In this document: one piece after another, positions 1 through 7,654 of the stretch
Layout: every line of letters starts with the position of its first letter
Position numbering within the stretch: position 1 is the first letter of the stretch
Origin: CBDUWP01 sp965370955
GTDB lineage: Bacteria > Planctomycetota > Phycisphaerae > Sedimentisphaerales > Anaerobacaceae
Length of the DNA stretch: 20,348 nt
Direction: 5' to 3'
Assembly (NCBI GenBank): GCA_965370955.1
Contig: CBDUWP010000016.1
Location: 1-20,348 of the forward strand
The notes under the pieces: generated by a model
The model's database searches: none
Told to the model about the DNA's origin: nothing
The model's input: the letters and a program-made list of their open reading frames with translations, nothing else
Translations under genes and position numbers: made by a program

Positions 1-61
1 GTCAGATTGGCTTCAATATTGAATTTGGCCAGCTCATTAGTAAAAAAATCCTTAGCTAAGC

Positions 62-568
62 TTATGTTGTTGCGGCAGTGGTTACTGATTCGGTATTTTC
101 TTCTTTAAGTTCTGTAAGCAATGCTTCAACATTGAGAATGGCTACTAATTGGTTGTCGGTTTTTAGTATCCCGCTAAAAAATTTGCCGCGAACGCCATTG
201 ACATTGGCAGGAGGTTGACAGATTTGTTGCTCCTTAATAGAAACAACATCACCAATATTGTCGATCAAAAAGCCTATCGATTCTCCGCTTTTGGAATTCA
301 CTATGATGTTGCGACTTTCATCTTTGACCTGACTTTTGCCGAGTCCGAGTCGTTTCCTCAAATCAATAATAGTTACTATTTGGCCGCGCAGAGACAAAAT
401 GCCTAAAACAAAATCCATTGATTGGGGAACCATAGTCCAATCTTTGATTTTGTTTATTTCTTGGATTCGAAGAATATCGATTCCATACATAGCATCGCCA
501 ATAGAAAATGTTACTAATTGATTGATTTCTTGGCCTAATTGATTTTCATTTTCAGCTATTTGTTCCAT
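62..568 (-). CDS. cheW: CheW chemotaxis coupling protein
   Basis: A 168-residue single-domain CheW. It would link chemoreceptor tips to the CheA kinase in the cytoplasmic signalling array. The fold is recognisable from the opening beta segment (residues 17-35, LVTFSIGDAMYGIDI), the following IQEIN stretch, and the signature NLRG/PVIDLR-like block at about 59-75 (LSLRGQIVTIIDLRKRL), which carries the conserved Arg-Gly. The length is typical for the family. The acidic/Thr-rich tail after residue 153 is probably disordered. The ATG start has only a weak GGGAAA element about 8 bases upstream. The gene lies 47 bp downstream of cheA on the same strand and is probably co-transcribed with it. The CheW-like domains inside the neighbouring CheA make this a separate, additional adaptor. 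No receptor gene is visible in the window; one may lie beyond the left edge. Confidence 0.93.
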   Translation of the reverse strand: MEQIAENENQLGQEINQLVTFSIGDAMYGIDILRIQEINKIKDWTMVPQSMDFVLGILSLRGQIVTIIDLRKRLGLGKSQVKDESRNIIVNSKSGESIGFLIDNIGDVVSIKEQQICQPPANVNGVRGKFFSGILKTDNQLVAILNVEALLTELKEENTESVTTAATT

Positions 569-615
569 TTTTATTTCCCATCAAAAAACATGTTCTACAA
601 TTTTTTGTTGCCGGA

Positions 616-3600
616 TTAATTTTTTGGCACAAAATTGTGAATACATTTTATCAATTTTTCCTTATCGAGTTTAACTTGATATTCTGTAACGCCAGCTTCT
701 TTTCCAGATCGGATATTTTTTTCGTCTGCTAAAGTTGTCAATGCCACAATTGGTATATTAGAATATCTAGGATCAGAAGTTATTCTCTTGGCTAGTCCCA
801 AACCGCCCAATACAGGCATTTCAATGTCAGTTAAAATCATAGAAATTTCATCTGAATGTGTCTGCAATAATTCCCAAGCTTGTTCACCATCTTCGGCGTC
901 TAGAACCTTATAGCCATCGGATTCAAGGAAAGACTTTACTTGTTGGCGAAAAAATTGAGAATCTTCAGCGTAGAGAATGGTTAATGGTTTTGCTTGTTGA
1001 TCATAAAAATCTGCGATATCAGCTTGAGCAGCCGGCAGATCTAAACTATCTGAGGATTTAGCTAAATCGAGATTTTGCTCGATGAACCAAGCTGGATTGA
1101 TGGTTCTGATCATTTCATCAACATTGATAATCAAGACAGTGTCTTCATCAATTATAACAGAACCGGCAATGCCTGTTTGCTTTAATGTATCTCTGTCAAA
1201 CTCCACTGATATTTGAGCTGTATCAACAGGTGATGTTGCCAGTAAGCCAACTTCTTGGCCCTTGATGTTAAAAACAATTACCAATAACGAATCAACATTG
1301 GCAATAGGTTTGACGTTGGAGGCTTCATCTATTGAGTGAACTTCCAAGAGTCCACCGCGATATTTAATGACGCGTTTGCCGCCGACCTCTTCGATGTCAG
1401 AAGACTTGACTTTTTCGATTCTTTCAACAAGATCAACAGGTACCGCAAAATTCTCATTTTCACCACTGCCAAACGTAAGCAGAGATATCATATTAGCGCT
1501 GTGAGCTTGTTCTTCATCTTCTTTTTTAGCTGCTTGGTCTGTATCATTTTGGATTGTCAAGTTTGCCATTTTAGCAATATTGGCTACCTCCAAAATCAAC
1601 GCGACCTGTCCATTACCGAGTATAGTTGCTCCTGCATAGGCCTTACATTTTTTCAATTGTTTGCCGAGCGGCTTAACAACTATCTCTTCTGAATCGTGAG
1701 ATTTGTCAACCACCAAGCCATACTTAAATAAGCCGGCTGAAACCACAACGATGTTCAATTCGCCTGTTTCGGTGGTTAAATCTTCTAGATTGGTTTGTGT
1801 TTGCTGTGTGTCTGTGGTTTCGCTATTTTGTAATACTTGTTTTAATCCCAAGATAGGCAGCAATTCTTCGCGAAGCCTGACAACGATAGCGTTTCCGACA
1901 TATTCTATTTTTTCGTCAACTTTATCATGAGGTATGCGTAATAGTTCCATCACGTTCACCAAAGGTATGGCGTAATTTTGTTTGTTGGATGAAATCATTA
2001 AGCTTGGAACGATCGCCAGTGTAAGCGGCAATTTAATGTGTATGGTGGTTCCCTGTCCAACTTCAGATATTATATCAATTTGGCCGCCAAGTTTGCTTAA
2101 ATTGCTCTTGACGACATCCATACCGACGCCTCGACCTGAAACGTCTGTAACTTTTTCTGCCATTGAAAAACCGGGCATCAGAATCAATGCCGTTTTTTCT
2201 TTTTGGCTCATCGCAGCAGCTTCAGCTTCTGTGATTAAGCCTTTTGATATCGCTGATTCAGCTAATTTGTCTGCATCTATGCCTTTTCCGTCATCGATAA
2301 TTTCTATATTGACCTGACCTGACTGCTGATAGGCGTTTAACTGAATAGTTCCAGTTTCACTTTTGCCAGCGTTTGCGCGAACGTCAGGATCTTCAATGCC
2401 ATGATCAGCTGAATTTCTAACTAAATGTGTTAGAGGATCAGCTAAAGCTTCAACGATGGTTTTATCTACCTCAACGTCTTTTCCGGAGATCGACAGATCA
2501 ATGTTTTTGCCGAGATTTTTGGCAAGGTCTCTTACCACTCTTGGGAATTTGTTGAACACATTACCGATAGGCTGCATTCTTGTGAGCATTATGGCTTCTT
2601 GTAACTCTGAGGTGACAAGGTTTATTCTTTGTGTAGCTGCTTCAATAGAGCCTTGATCTTTAGATGCTTCAGCTTGGATCAATTGATTTCTGCTAAGGAC
2701 TAATTCGCCGGCCAATGTCATCAACGAATCCAGCAAAGATACATTGACTCGCAGCGATTGGTTTGCATGAGCTGTCTGAGATTGTTTTTGTTTAGATGTT
2801 TTTGTCGCTGATGGTTCCGCTGCTGCTGGTGCTGATTCGGCTGGAGTTTTGTCAATTGTTTTTGGGCTTGGACTATCAACAGCTGGTGTGTTGTTTTCTT
2901 CTGGTGTTTCTTGAGCTGGCTGGTCTTGTTCTGGTATTGTGTTGACCTGATTGTCGGCAGGAATCTCGTTTGGTGCAGTTGCAGCAACAGGCGGAGTCAG
3001 TATTTCGTGACCACCATTGTTTGTAGCTTGTATCACTAAATCATCGTCTAGCAGATGGATTTTGTTGGCATCGATATCAAACATATCAATTGCTTCTGGC
3101 ACATTCATGCCAGTCGAGAACAAAACTCTAAATGGCAGTTGGTTAGTAAATTCTTGGCTATCTAAGGTTCCAACAGCTGTAATGTCGATTTTACAATCAA
3201 TGATGTTTCCACTGGCCTCAAGTTTTTTGATTAAATCAAGAGGCGAAATGTTTTTACGTTGTACATCATGAATCAAATCATAATCAACTAAATACAGAGA
3301 GGCGTTACGTTTTTTGGCTTGAGCAATATCAAATTCAGAAACAATAAAAACCGTTTCGCCATTTGGATGGGTAACTTCAACAGTTTGATGCAGCTGAGGT
3401 TTTTCCTCTTCTGGAAGGCCAGCTGAGGTTATGCCGTTTAATGCGACAACATAATCTGTAATATCAACTTCATTGCTTGTATCGACATTATCCAATAGAT
3501 CTCTGAGTTTATCAAAGGCCATTAGAAGTATGTTGACATTTTCTGAGTCTGGCACTATTTCTTTGTCTCTGATTAAGCCTAGAACATTTTCTGCTTTGTG

Positions 3601-3804
3601 AGCCAGTTCTTTCATAACGTTTAAGCCCAAAAATCCGGCACTACCTTTTACGCTATGTGCCGCGCGAAAAATTTTATTGACTAGTTCATCGTCAATAGAA
3701 GCGCCAGCTTCTTCAATCAAAAGCAAATCATTTTCAATATCTGCCAAATGTTCTAGTGACTCTTCTACAAATGACTGCATTAGTTCATCATCAAATGATT
3801 CCAT
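616..3804 (-). CDS. cheA: Hybrid CheA histidine kinase: Hpt - P2-like - kinase core - CheW - CheW - receiver
   Basis: A 1062-residue chemotaxis kinase, much longer than the 650-700 residues of a classical CheA. The Hpt domain (about 5-105) has the phospho-acceptor His50 in AAHSVKGSAGFLG. Residues about 140-258 form a P2-like or unassigned region, followed by a Pro/Ala/Thr/Gln-rich linker (about 265-348). The dimerisation helices start near 350. The HATPase has an N box with Asn464 and His468, a G1 box at 504-508 (DDGKG) and a G2 box at 557-561 (GRGVG). One CheW-like (P5) domain spans about 595-750 and a second divergent one spans about 770-900. A terminal receiver (about 941-1060) has Asp993 as phospho-acceptor, Thr1023 and Lys1045. 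The start codon is 2 bp after the STAS gene stop, and its AAGGAG ribosome site lies inside that gene's end, so translation is probably coupled. The receiver could act as a phosphate sink or an intramolecular target. Confidence 0.95.
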   Translation of the reverse strand: MESFDDELMQSFVEESLEHLADIENDLLLIEEAGASIDDELVNKIFRAAHSVKGSAGFLGLNVMKELAHKAENVLGLIRDKEIVPDSENVNILLMAFDKLRDLLDNVDTSNEVDITDYVVALNGITSAGLPEEEKPQLHQTVEVTHPNGETVFIVSEFDIAQAKKRNASLYLVDYDLIHDVQRKNISPLDLIKKLEASGNIIDCKIDITAVGTLDSQEFTNQLPFRVLFSTGMNVPEAIDMFDIDANKIHLLDDDLVIQATNNGGHEILTPPVAATAPNEIPADNQVNTIPEQDQPAQETPEENNTPAVDSPSPKTIDKTPAESAPAAAEPSATKTSKQKQSQTAHANQSLRVNVSLLDSLMTLAGELVLSRNQLIQAEASKDQGSIEAATQRINLVTSELQEAIMLTRMQPIGNVFNKFPRVVRDLAKNLGKNIDLSISGKDVEVDKTIVEALADPLTHLVRNSADHGIEDPDVRANAGKSETGTIQLNAYQQSGQVNIEIIDDGKGIDADKLAESAISKGLITEAEAAAMSQKEKTALILMPGFSMAEKVTDVSGRGVGMDVVKSNLSKLGGQIDIISEVGQGTTIHIKLPLTLAIVPSLMISSNKQNYAIPLVNVMELLRIPHDKVDEKIEYVGNAIVVRLREELLPILGLKQVLQNSETTDTQQTQTNLEDLTTETGELNIVVVSAGLFKYGLVVDKSHDSEEIVVKPLGKQLKKCKAYAGATILGNGQVALILEVANIAKMANLTIQNDTDQAAKKEDEEQAHSANMISLLTFGSGENENFAVPVDLVERIEKVKSSDIEEVGGKRVIKYRGGLLEVHSIDEASNVKPIANVDSLLVIVFNIKGQEVGLLATSPVDTAQISVEFDRDTLKQTGIAGSVIIDEDTVLIINVDEMIRTINPAWFIEQNLDLAKSSDSLDLPAAQADIADFYDQQAKPLTILYAEDSQFFRQQVKSFLESDGYKVLDAEDGEQAWELLQTHSDEISMILTDIEMPVLGGLGLAKRITSDPRYSNIPIVALTTLADEKNIRSGKEAGVTEYQVKLDKEKLIKCIHNFVPKN

Positions 3805-3806
3805 TT

Positions 3807-4130
3807 TCAGGACTCCTTATTTGAAGCTGTTACCTCAAAATGCTGATCAAGTCGCATCGTTTTAAAAAGACTATGTATATTTTTTGAACAATTTTGGACC
3901 ACCAATTTAGCGCCAGTTTTGTTGAGCGTATTATAGGCTGCAATGAAAACCCCCAAGCCTACTGAATCAATCATTTCTACGCCGTCTAAATCAATAATTA
4001 AAGTTTCTATGTCGCCATGAATTTTAGCGAAAAGATCCTGTTTGAATTGATCTGTCATTGATGCCACAATATCGCTACCTGGTTCAATTGATACTGTAGT
4101 TTGTTGTTGAGTACTGGCTACTTCGCTCAT
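3807..4130 (-). CDS. STAS-domain anti-sigma factor antagonist (RsbV/SpoIIAA-like)
   Basis: A 107-residue single STAS domain. In partner-switching systems such a protein binds an RsbW-type kinase when unphosphorylated and releases it when phosphorylated on a conserved serine. The signature lies at about residues 48-66 (LDGVEMIDSVGLGVFIAAY). Ser56 occupies the usual phosphorylation position in the D-S-x-G-L-G motif. I chose the ATG at 4130 because a GAGG ribosome site lies 8 bases upstream and the gene then begins 10 bp after the preceding gene's stop. The frame is open to an ATG at 4178, but that start would overlap the kinase gene and add 16 residues unlike the family. The neighbours are the presumed cognate kinase upstream and cheA immediately downstream. 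Confidence 0.88.
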   Translation of the reverse strand: MSEVASTQQQTTVSIEPGSDIVASMTDQFKQDLFAKIHGDIETLIIDLDGVEMIDSVGLGVFIAAYNTLNKTGAKLVVQNCSKNIHSLFKTMRLDQHFEVTASNKES

Positions 4131-4140
4131 AATAATATCC

Positions 4141-4560
4141 TCACACACAATTAAGTTTTTTGAAAAGGGTGATTTCATTACCCTCTTCGTTATATTCTAT
4201 ATCAGACGAATAGACTTTGAATATCTCTAAGCCTCTGCCAGAAATCTCTAGCTGATTTAAATTGGCTTGCTCAAACATTTTGCGCCAATTGAAACCATTG
4301 CCTTGATCTTTTACAGTCAATGTCGCCTGATCCCCGCCCACATCTAGTTGACAATCAATTTTTTTTCTACAATCCATATTACTTCCATGCTTTACAGCAT
4401 TAATCATGGCTTCTCTTGCTAGAAGTTCCATTTCAAATATTAAATTACTTAACCCTGCTTCGTCTAAAAAGACACGTATCTTTAGACAGGTTTTGTCAAT
4501 ATTCTCCAAAGAAGCCCCAAAGCAAACTTTGAAGGATCTCCCACATTTTGTTGCCCCCAT
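4141..4560 (-). CDS. RsbW-like anti-sigma / serine kinase HATPase domain protein
   Basis: A 139-residue stand-alone GHKL ATPase of the HATPase_c_2 (RsbW/SpoIIAB) type. The expected activity is ATP-dependent serine phosphorylation of the adjacent STAS protein and/or sequestration of a partner. The N box is at about residues 50-59 (EAMINAVKHG, Asn54), the G1 box at 85-89 (DQGNG) and the G2 box at 107-112 (SGRGLE). The ATG at 4560 is preceded by GGGGAG at good spacing. The in-frame TTG at 4575 would overlap that ribosome site and is unlikely. The gene sits between the receiver-PP2C phosphatase gene (23 bp upstream) and the STAS gene (10 bp downstream), the classic three-gene partner-switch set. 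No sigma factor gene is visible nearby, so the final target is unknown. Confidence 0.85.
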   Translation of the reverse strand: MGATKCGRSFKVCFGASLENIDKTCLKIRVFLDEAGLSNLIFEMELLAREAMINAVKHGSNMDCRKKIDCQLDVGGDQATLTVKDQGNGFNWRKMFEQANLNQLEISGRGLEIFKVYSSDIEYNEEGNEITLFKKLNCV

Positions 4561-4583
4561 AATAATTCTCCCCAAGTTTTGTT

Positions 4584-5714
4584 TTATACCTCTACCCCTA
4601 ATAATACAATATCATCTTCCAGCATCGCCGAGCCGGATAGTATATGGCAGTATATGTTGTCTACTGCATTTTTTATTGGCAGTGAAGAATATTTCTGGCA
4701 AGCCTCTGCCAATTCTTCTAAACCCTTTTCTCTTGGTTTTTGATTATTGCCGAACCCCTCTATCAATCCATCGCTATACAGATAAAATTTGTCATTTGGT
4801 GCAACATTGATTTCCACGCTTTGAAAGAAAACCTTATCAAATGCCCCCAGAACATCGCCTGTTGCTTCGAGAAGTTGCGGCGAACCATCGTGTGGTACAT
4901 AAATAACAGGAGGATGGCCGGCACTGACAAATTGCAATTTGGATTTTTGACGATTTAATTTTACATAACAGGCAGTTAAATGTCTGCCATCCGATAACAT
5001 ATTCGTAATAACATTATTAACGTTTGTTAATACGTCAGCTGGTGAATAAACAGGACTGGCATATTGATTCAAAAGAGCTTTGATAGCTGGAGTCACAAAA
5101 GATGCTCCAACATCATGACCGCTTATGTCCGCGACAAAATAGCCGAAAATGTCTTTGCCAATTGACAGTATATCGTAAAAATCTCCGCCGGCTTCATGTA
5201 CAGGCGAGTAAGTGACTGCAAATTTTGCATCAGGAATATCTTGCGGCGAAACAAGCATTGCTTGCTGAGCGTTGTAGATTTGCCTATATTTTTCAGCTTG
5301 TGCGGCAGCAGCGATTTTAGCGGCTATTGCTAACTTGAGATGCAGTTTGGTGCGAGCTAGAATCTCAATTTGTTGCGATGGCTTGGTTATATAGTCTACC
5401 ACTCCTCTGTTAAAAGCGGACACTTTACTGTTAGCATCGTCTATAATCGATAAAAAGATGACTGGTATATCTGCTGTTTGAGGGGCTTGATGTATTTGTT
5501 CACAGATGGCCAAACCTTGCTCATTATTGTCGGTAACATCGATGAGAATTAGATTTGGCAGTTCAATTTTGGTTATGTCCAGAGCCTGCGAAATCTGTTG
5601 AGCAGATACAGTTTTATATCCCTCGATGGCATAAGTGTCTTCCAATGTACGTGTATTAGTTCTATCATCGCTTATGATGAGAATTTTTGGCGTTGTTTGG
5701 CTTGCTGTCAGCAC
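4584..5714 (-). CDS. Receiver domain - PP2C (SpoIIE/RsbU family) serine phosphatase
   Basis: A 376-residue response regulator whose output is a PPM/PP2C phosphatase, as in RsbU, RsbP and HsbR. It should dephosphorylate the STAS protein encoded two genes downstream when the receiver is phosphorylated. The receiver (about 10-125) has an acidic pair at 16-17, phospho-acceptor Asp59, Ser89 at the Thr/Ser switch position and Lys111. A helical linker (about 125-160) leads into the phosphatase, which shows metal-binding motifs AGGDFYD (about 185), ADISGHD (about 204), AGHPP, LYSDG and a final EDD. The start is GTG. An in-frame TAA lies 18 bp upstream, so no longer start with a standard codon is available, and AAGAAAG provides a modest ribosome site. 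Phosphoryl donation by the adjacent CheA is an inference from gene order. Confidence 0.9.
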   Translation of the reverse strand: MLTASQTTPKILIISDDRTNTRTLEDTYAIEGYKTVSAQQISQALDITKIELPNLILIDVTDNNEQGLAICEQIHQAPQTADIPVIFLSIIDDANSKVSAFNRGVVDYITKPSQQIEILARTKLHLKLAIAAKIAAAAQAEKYRQIYNAQQAMLVSPQDIPDAKFAVTYSPVHEAGGDFYDILSIGKDIFGYFVADISGHDVGASFVTPAIKALLNQYASPVYSPADVLTNVNNVITNMLSDGRHLTACYVKLNRQKSKLQFVSAGHPPVIYVPHDGSPQLLEATGDVLGAFDKVFFQSVEINVAPNDKFYLYSDGLIEGFGNNQKPREKGLEELAEACQKYSSLPIKNAVDNIYCHILSGSAMLEDDIVLLGVEV

Positions 5715-6007
5715 AGATTTTATACTTTCTTATCAGTCAACAGATAAATGGAACAGTTGCTTCACGACGCCCTGATATCGACAATTTGCGTAGACGAAAT
5801 AACCAAAATTATCCAAATTTTGGTTTAGGTGTATTAAGTTGTTTAAGATGTTCGCTGAAATAGCCGAGACAATCCTTGCGGTTAGTTCCAGAGAGCTGTT
5901 GGCTAGCTGGCGGGGGTTTCGTGTTTTAGTGAACAAAAGAATTTCTGTTCTCATGAAATTGGAATTGGTTTAGTTTATTAACAATAATTGAAAAAAAGGA
6001 CATGACT
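5715..6007. other. Divergent intergenic region between the phosphatase and cheY-like genes
   Basis: This 293-bp region is the largest gene-free stretch in the window. It must contain the promoters for both divergent signalling operons, but no clear -35/-10 pair stands out. It holds three inverted repeats: a perfect 10-bp pair (5801-5825), an interrupted CCAG...CTGG stem (5888-5910) and a GAACA...TGTTC stem (5931-5950). The segment around 5870-5925 is noticeably richer in G and C than its flanks. Two short frames cross it: 73 codons on minus at 5733-5954, and 41 codons on plus at 5848-5973. Neither has a Shine-Dalgarno sequence, and they overlap one another. I read the region as regulatory or structured RNA rather than coding, with low certainty. 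Confidence 0.5.
5801..5825. repeat. Perfect 10-bp inverted repeat with 5-base loop
   Basis: The arms AACCAAAATT and AATTTTGGTT flank the loop ATCCA. The hairpin is not followed by a run of T on either strand, so a terminator is unlikely. An operator or part of a structured leader upstream of the cheY-like gene is more plausible. Confidence 0.6.
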
Positions 6008-6382
6008 ATGGCAAAGTCGCTAATGATTGTAGATGATTCTGCAACAATGAGAAAAATCATTATGAGGACCATGCGAGCATCTGGTATGGAGTTTGACGAT
6101 ATTCAAGAGGCAGCTAATGGCAAAGAAGCTGTAGAAAAACTTTCCGCAGCTCCTGTCGATGTCGTTCTCTGTGATATCAATATGCCGGAAATGAGTGGGC
6201 CTGAAACCGTTAAAGAAATCCGTAAAATGGCTAGCTGTGATAATACCAAAATAGTTATGGTATCAACGGAAAGCGCACAAGAGCTTATCGATCAAATGAT
6301 GGCTGATGGAGCAAATGGTTATATAACCAAACCGTTTACACCTGACAGGTTCAAAGAAATACTTACGCCTTTGATCAGTTAG
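6008..6382 (+). CDS. cheY: CheY-like single-domain response regulator
   Basis: A 124-residue stand-alone receiver, the usual CheY length. Key residues are Asp9-Asp10 (VDDS), phospho-acceptor Asp56 (LCDINMP), Ser86 at the Thr/Ser switch position and Lys108 in ITKPF. It is expected to accept phosphate from the CheA encoded across the divergent intergenic region and to act on a flagellar motor or another effector. I chose the ATG at 6008 because AAGGA ends 7 bases upstream. An in-frame ATG at 6002 sits only 1 base after that ribosome site. The gene is followed 43 bp downstream by the CheX-like phosphatase gene, a natural partner that would dephosphorylate it. Confidence 0.93.
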   Translation: MAKSLMIVDDSATMRKIIMRTMRASGMEFDDIQEAANGKEAVEKLSAAPVDVVLCDINMPEMSGPETVKEIRKMASCDNTKIVMVSTESAQELIDQMMADGANGYITKPFTPDRFKEILTPLIS

Positions 6383-6425
6383 AAAATCAGTCGATTAAGC
6401 GTATATTTTATTGAGGGGAAAAATA

Positions 6426-6902
6426 ATGGCTATTGAAATCGCTTCAGTTAAAGACCAAATGGTTGATGCTATCAAAGAAGTTTTTGAAACTATGATTTTC
6501 ATGGACGTCAAAGAATGTTCATGTGTGCATAGTGTTACAGGTGACGCACTTCTTACTTCGATAACTTTCACTGGAGAATTTGAGGGGTGCTTGACAATTT
6601 CATGCGGAAATCTTTGCGCTAAAGATATTGCTAAAAATATGCTTTGTATGGATACGATTGAGGAAGTTTCTGAAGAAGACACTTTTGACGCTTTTGGCGA
6701 GGTCGCAAATATGGTGATGGGCAGCATCAAGTCAAGAATGCAGAGTGATTTTGGAAGTATGGATGTTTCGATCCCGTCTGTTATAAGCGGTGTCCATATG
6801 GCAGGCAGTATGTCCGACAGCTCGGAGAGATTGGCCCTGTCTCTTCAATTAGCAGATGAACATACTTGCGAATTTGTATTTATGTATCGCAAATCAGGTT
6901 AA
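6426..6902 (+). CDS. cheX: CheX-like CheY-P phosphatase
   Basis: A 158-residue protein of the CheC/CheX/FliY phosphatase superfamily. The hallmark E-x-x-N catalytic motif is visible once, at Glu92-Asn95 within DAFGEVANMVMGSI, as in CheX (CheC has two). This family hydrolyses the aspartyl phosphate of CheY. The start at 6426 is preceded by GAGGGG at good spacing; an in-frame TTG at 6411 would lie upstream of that site. The gene is the second in a two-gene plus-strand operon with cheY. It ends 11 bp from the convergent recO stop, with no visible terminator between them. The sequence is divergent, so the family call rests on the motif, the length and the context. Confidence 0.82.
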   Translation: MAIEIASVKDQMVDAIKEVFETMIFMDVKECSCVHSVTGDALLTSITFTGEFEGCLTISCGNLCAKDIAKNMLCMDTIEEVSEEDTFDAFGEVANMVMGSIKSRMQSDFGSMDVSIPSVISGVHMAGSMSDSSERLALSLQLADEHTCEFVFMYRKSG

Positions 6903-6913
6903 AGCAGTTTGAT

Positions 6914-7654
6914 TTACAAAGAAGTTTTATTCATCAGAACCATTTTTGCCATTTTAGGTTGGCGGTGCATATATTCAGTGAAATGATTTATTAGAATTCG
7001 CTCTATTTCTCCTAAAAGTTGCATATCTGCTTGTGCTAGCGAACCTAGATTGCTCAAACAATCAACGACTGATGTGGTTATTTTAATTTTGTCCATAAAA
7101 GGATTTTGACAATCCTTGCAGATTATGCCGCCGGCTTTACTGCTAAAATACATCTCTTTGTGAGGTTTTGTATTACAGTTAGCACACTTTTGTAGAATAA
7201 GTCCAAGCCCGATTTCCTGTAATAGCAATAATTCAAAAGCTATGAGCATTGCCATAGCTTGAGTTTGGTCGTTTATGTTTTGAATTGTTTGGATAAGATG
7301 CAGGAAATTCTCGAATAGTTTTACATGCGGGTCCTGACAATCAGTTAAGCTATCGATCAACTCGCAGGCTAAAAGACTGTAATTGGTCGCAGAATAGTTA
7401 CTGCTTGTCAATACTGGTGACCATTTATGCTGAAATTCTATTAAGGTGCCGAGAGTGTTATGATGAGCTAAAGAATAAATAATCTCGCCATAGGTTAGAG
7501 GCTCAATTGGGCCGGCGAAATTTGATTTTTTACGTTTTATTCCTTTGGCGATGACACTGATTTTGCCCATATCTTTTGCAAACAGAGTCAAAATCTGCGA
7601 TGTTTCAGAATAGTCAACACTGCGTAAACAAATTGCGACATCCTTATTTTGCAT
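6914..7654 (-). CDS. recO: DNA repair protein RecO
   Basis: A 246-residue recombination mediator of the RecFOR pathway, which helps load RecA onto SSB-coated single-stranded DNA and anneals strands. The N-terminal OB-fold (about 1-80) opens with DVAICLRSVDYSETSQILTL and has the conserved K-G-x-K-R-K-K-S segment near 37-44. The helical C-terminal part contains a four-cysteine zinc site: Cys157, Cys160, Cys179 and Cys182. The length is normal for the family. The ATG start overlaps the end of the upstream CNNM/CBS gene by 11 bp, implying translational coupling. The association of recO with ybeY, corC-like and pgpH genes is widespread in bacteria. Confidence 0.93.
   Translation of the reverse strand: MQNKDVAICLRSVDYSETSQILTLFAKDMGKISVIAKGIKRKKSNFAGPIEPLTYGEIIYSLAHHNTLGTLIEFQHKWSPVLTSSNYSATNYSLLACELIDSLTDCQDPHVKLFENFLHLIQTIQNINDQTQAMAMLIAFELLLLQEIGLGLILQKCANCNTKPHKEMYFSSKAGGIICKDCQNPFMDKIKITTSVVDCLSNLGSLAQADMQLLGEIERILINHFTEYMHRQPKMAKMVLMNKTSL

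Noticed and set aside
1..61. Possible start of a further minus-strand gene downstream of cheW
   Set aside because: An AAGGA is followed by an ATG, but that frame stops after 11 codons. Another frame stays open to the edge but has no start codon. Too little sequence to call.
2721..2987. 88-codon minus frame rich in Gln/His inside cheA
   Set aside because: It is an alternative frame of the Pro/Ala/Gln linker of CheA and has no independent support.
5770..5805. Hammerhead-like core (CTGAT...GAAAT)
   Set aside because: The CUGANGA box is not satisfied (the sequence reads CTGATAT), and the required stems do not form around it.
5870..5930. Cyclic di-GMP (GEMM-I) riboswitch upstream of cheY
   Set aside because: A GCGGGGG-like 3' stretch is present, but the conserved receptor and GACGCAAAGC core elements are absent.
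5733..5954. 73-codon minus-strand open frame in the divergent intergenic region
   Set aside because: No ribosome site, an overlapping opposite-strand frame, several inverted repeats inside, and no recognisable family. Treated as regulatory or structured RNA.
6395..6730. 111-codon minus frame opposite cheX
   Set aside because: Antisense shadow of cheX. The sense frame has the E-x-x-N motif and a good ribosome site.
6903..6913. Terminator between convergent cheX and recO
   Set aside because: Only 11 bp separate the stops, and no hairpin with a T run is visible across the junction.
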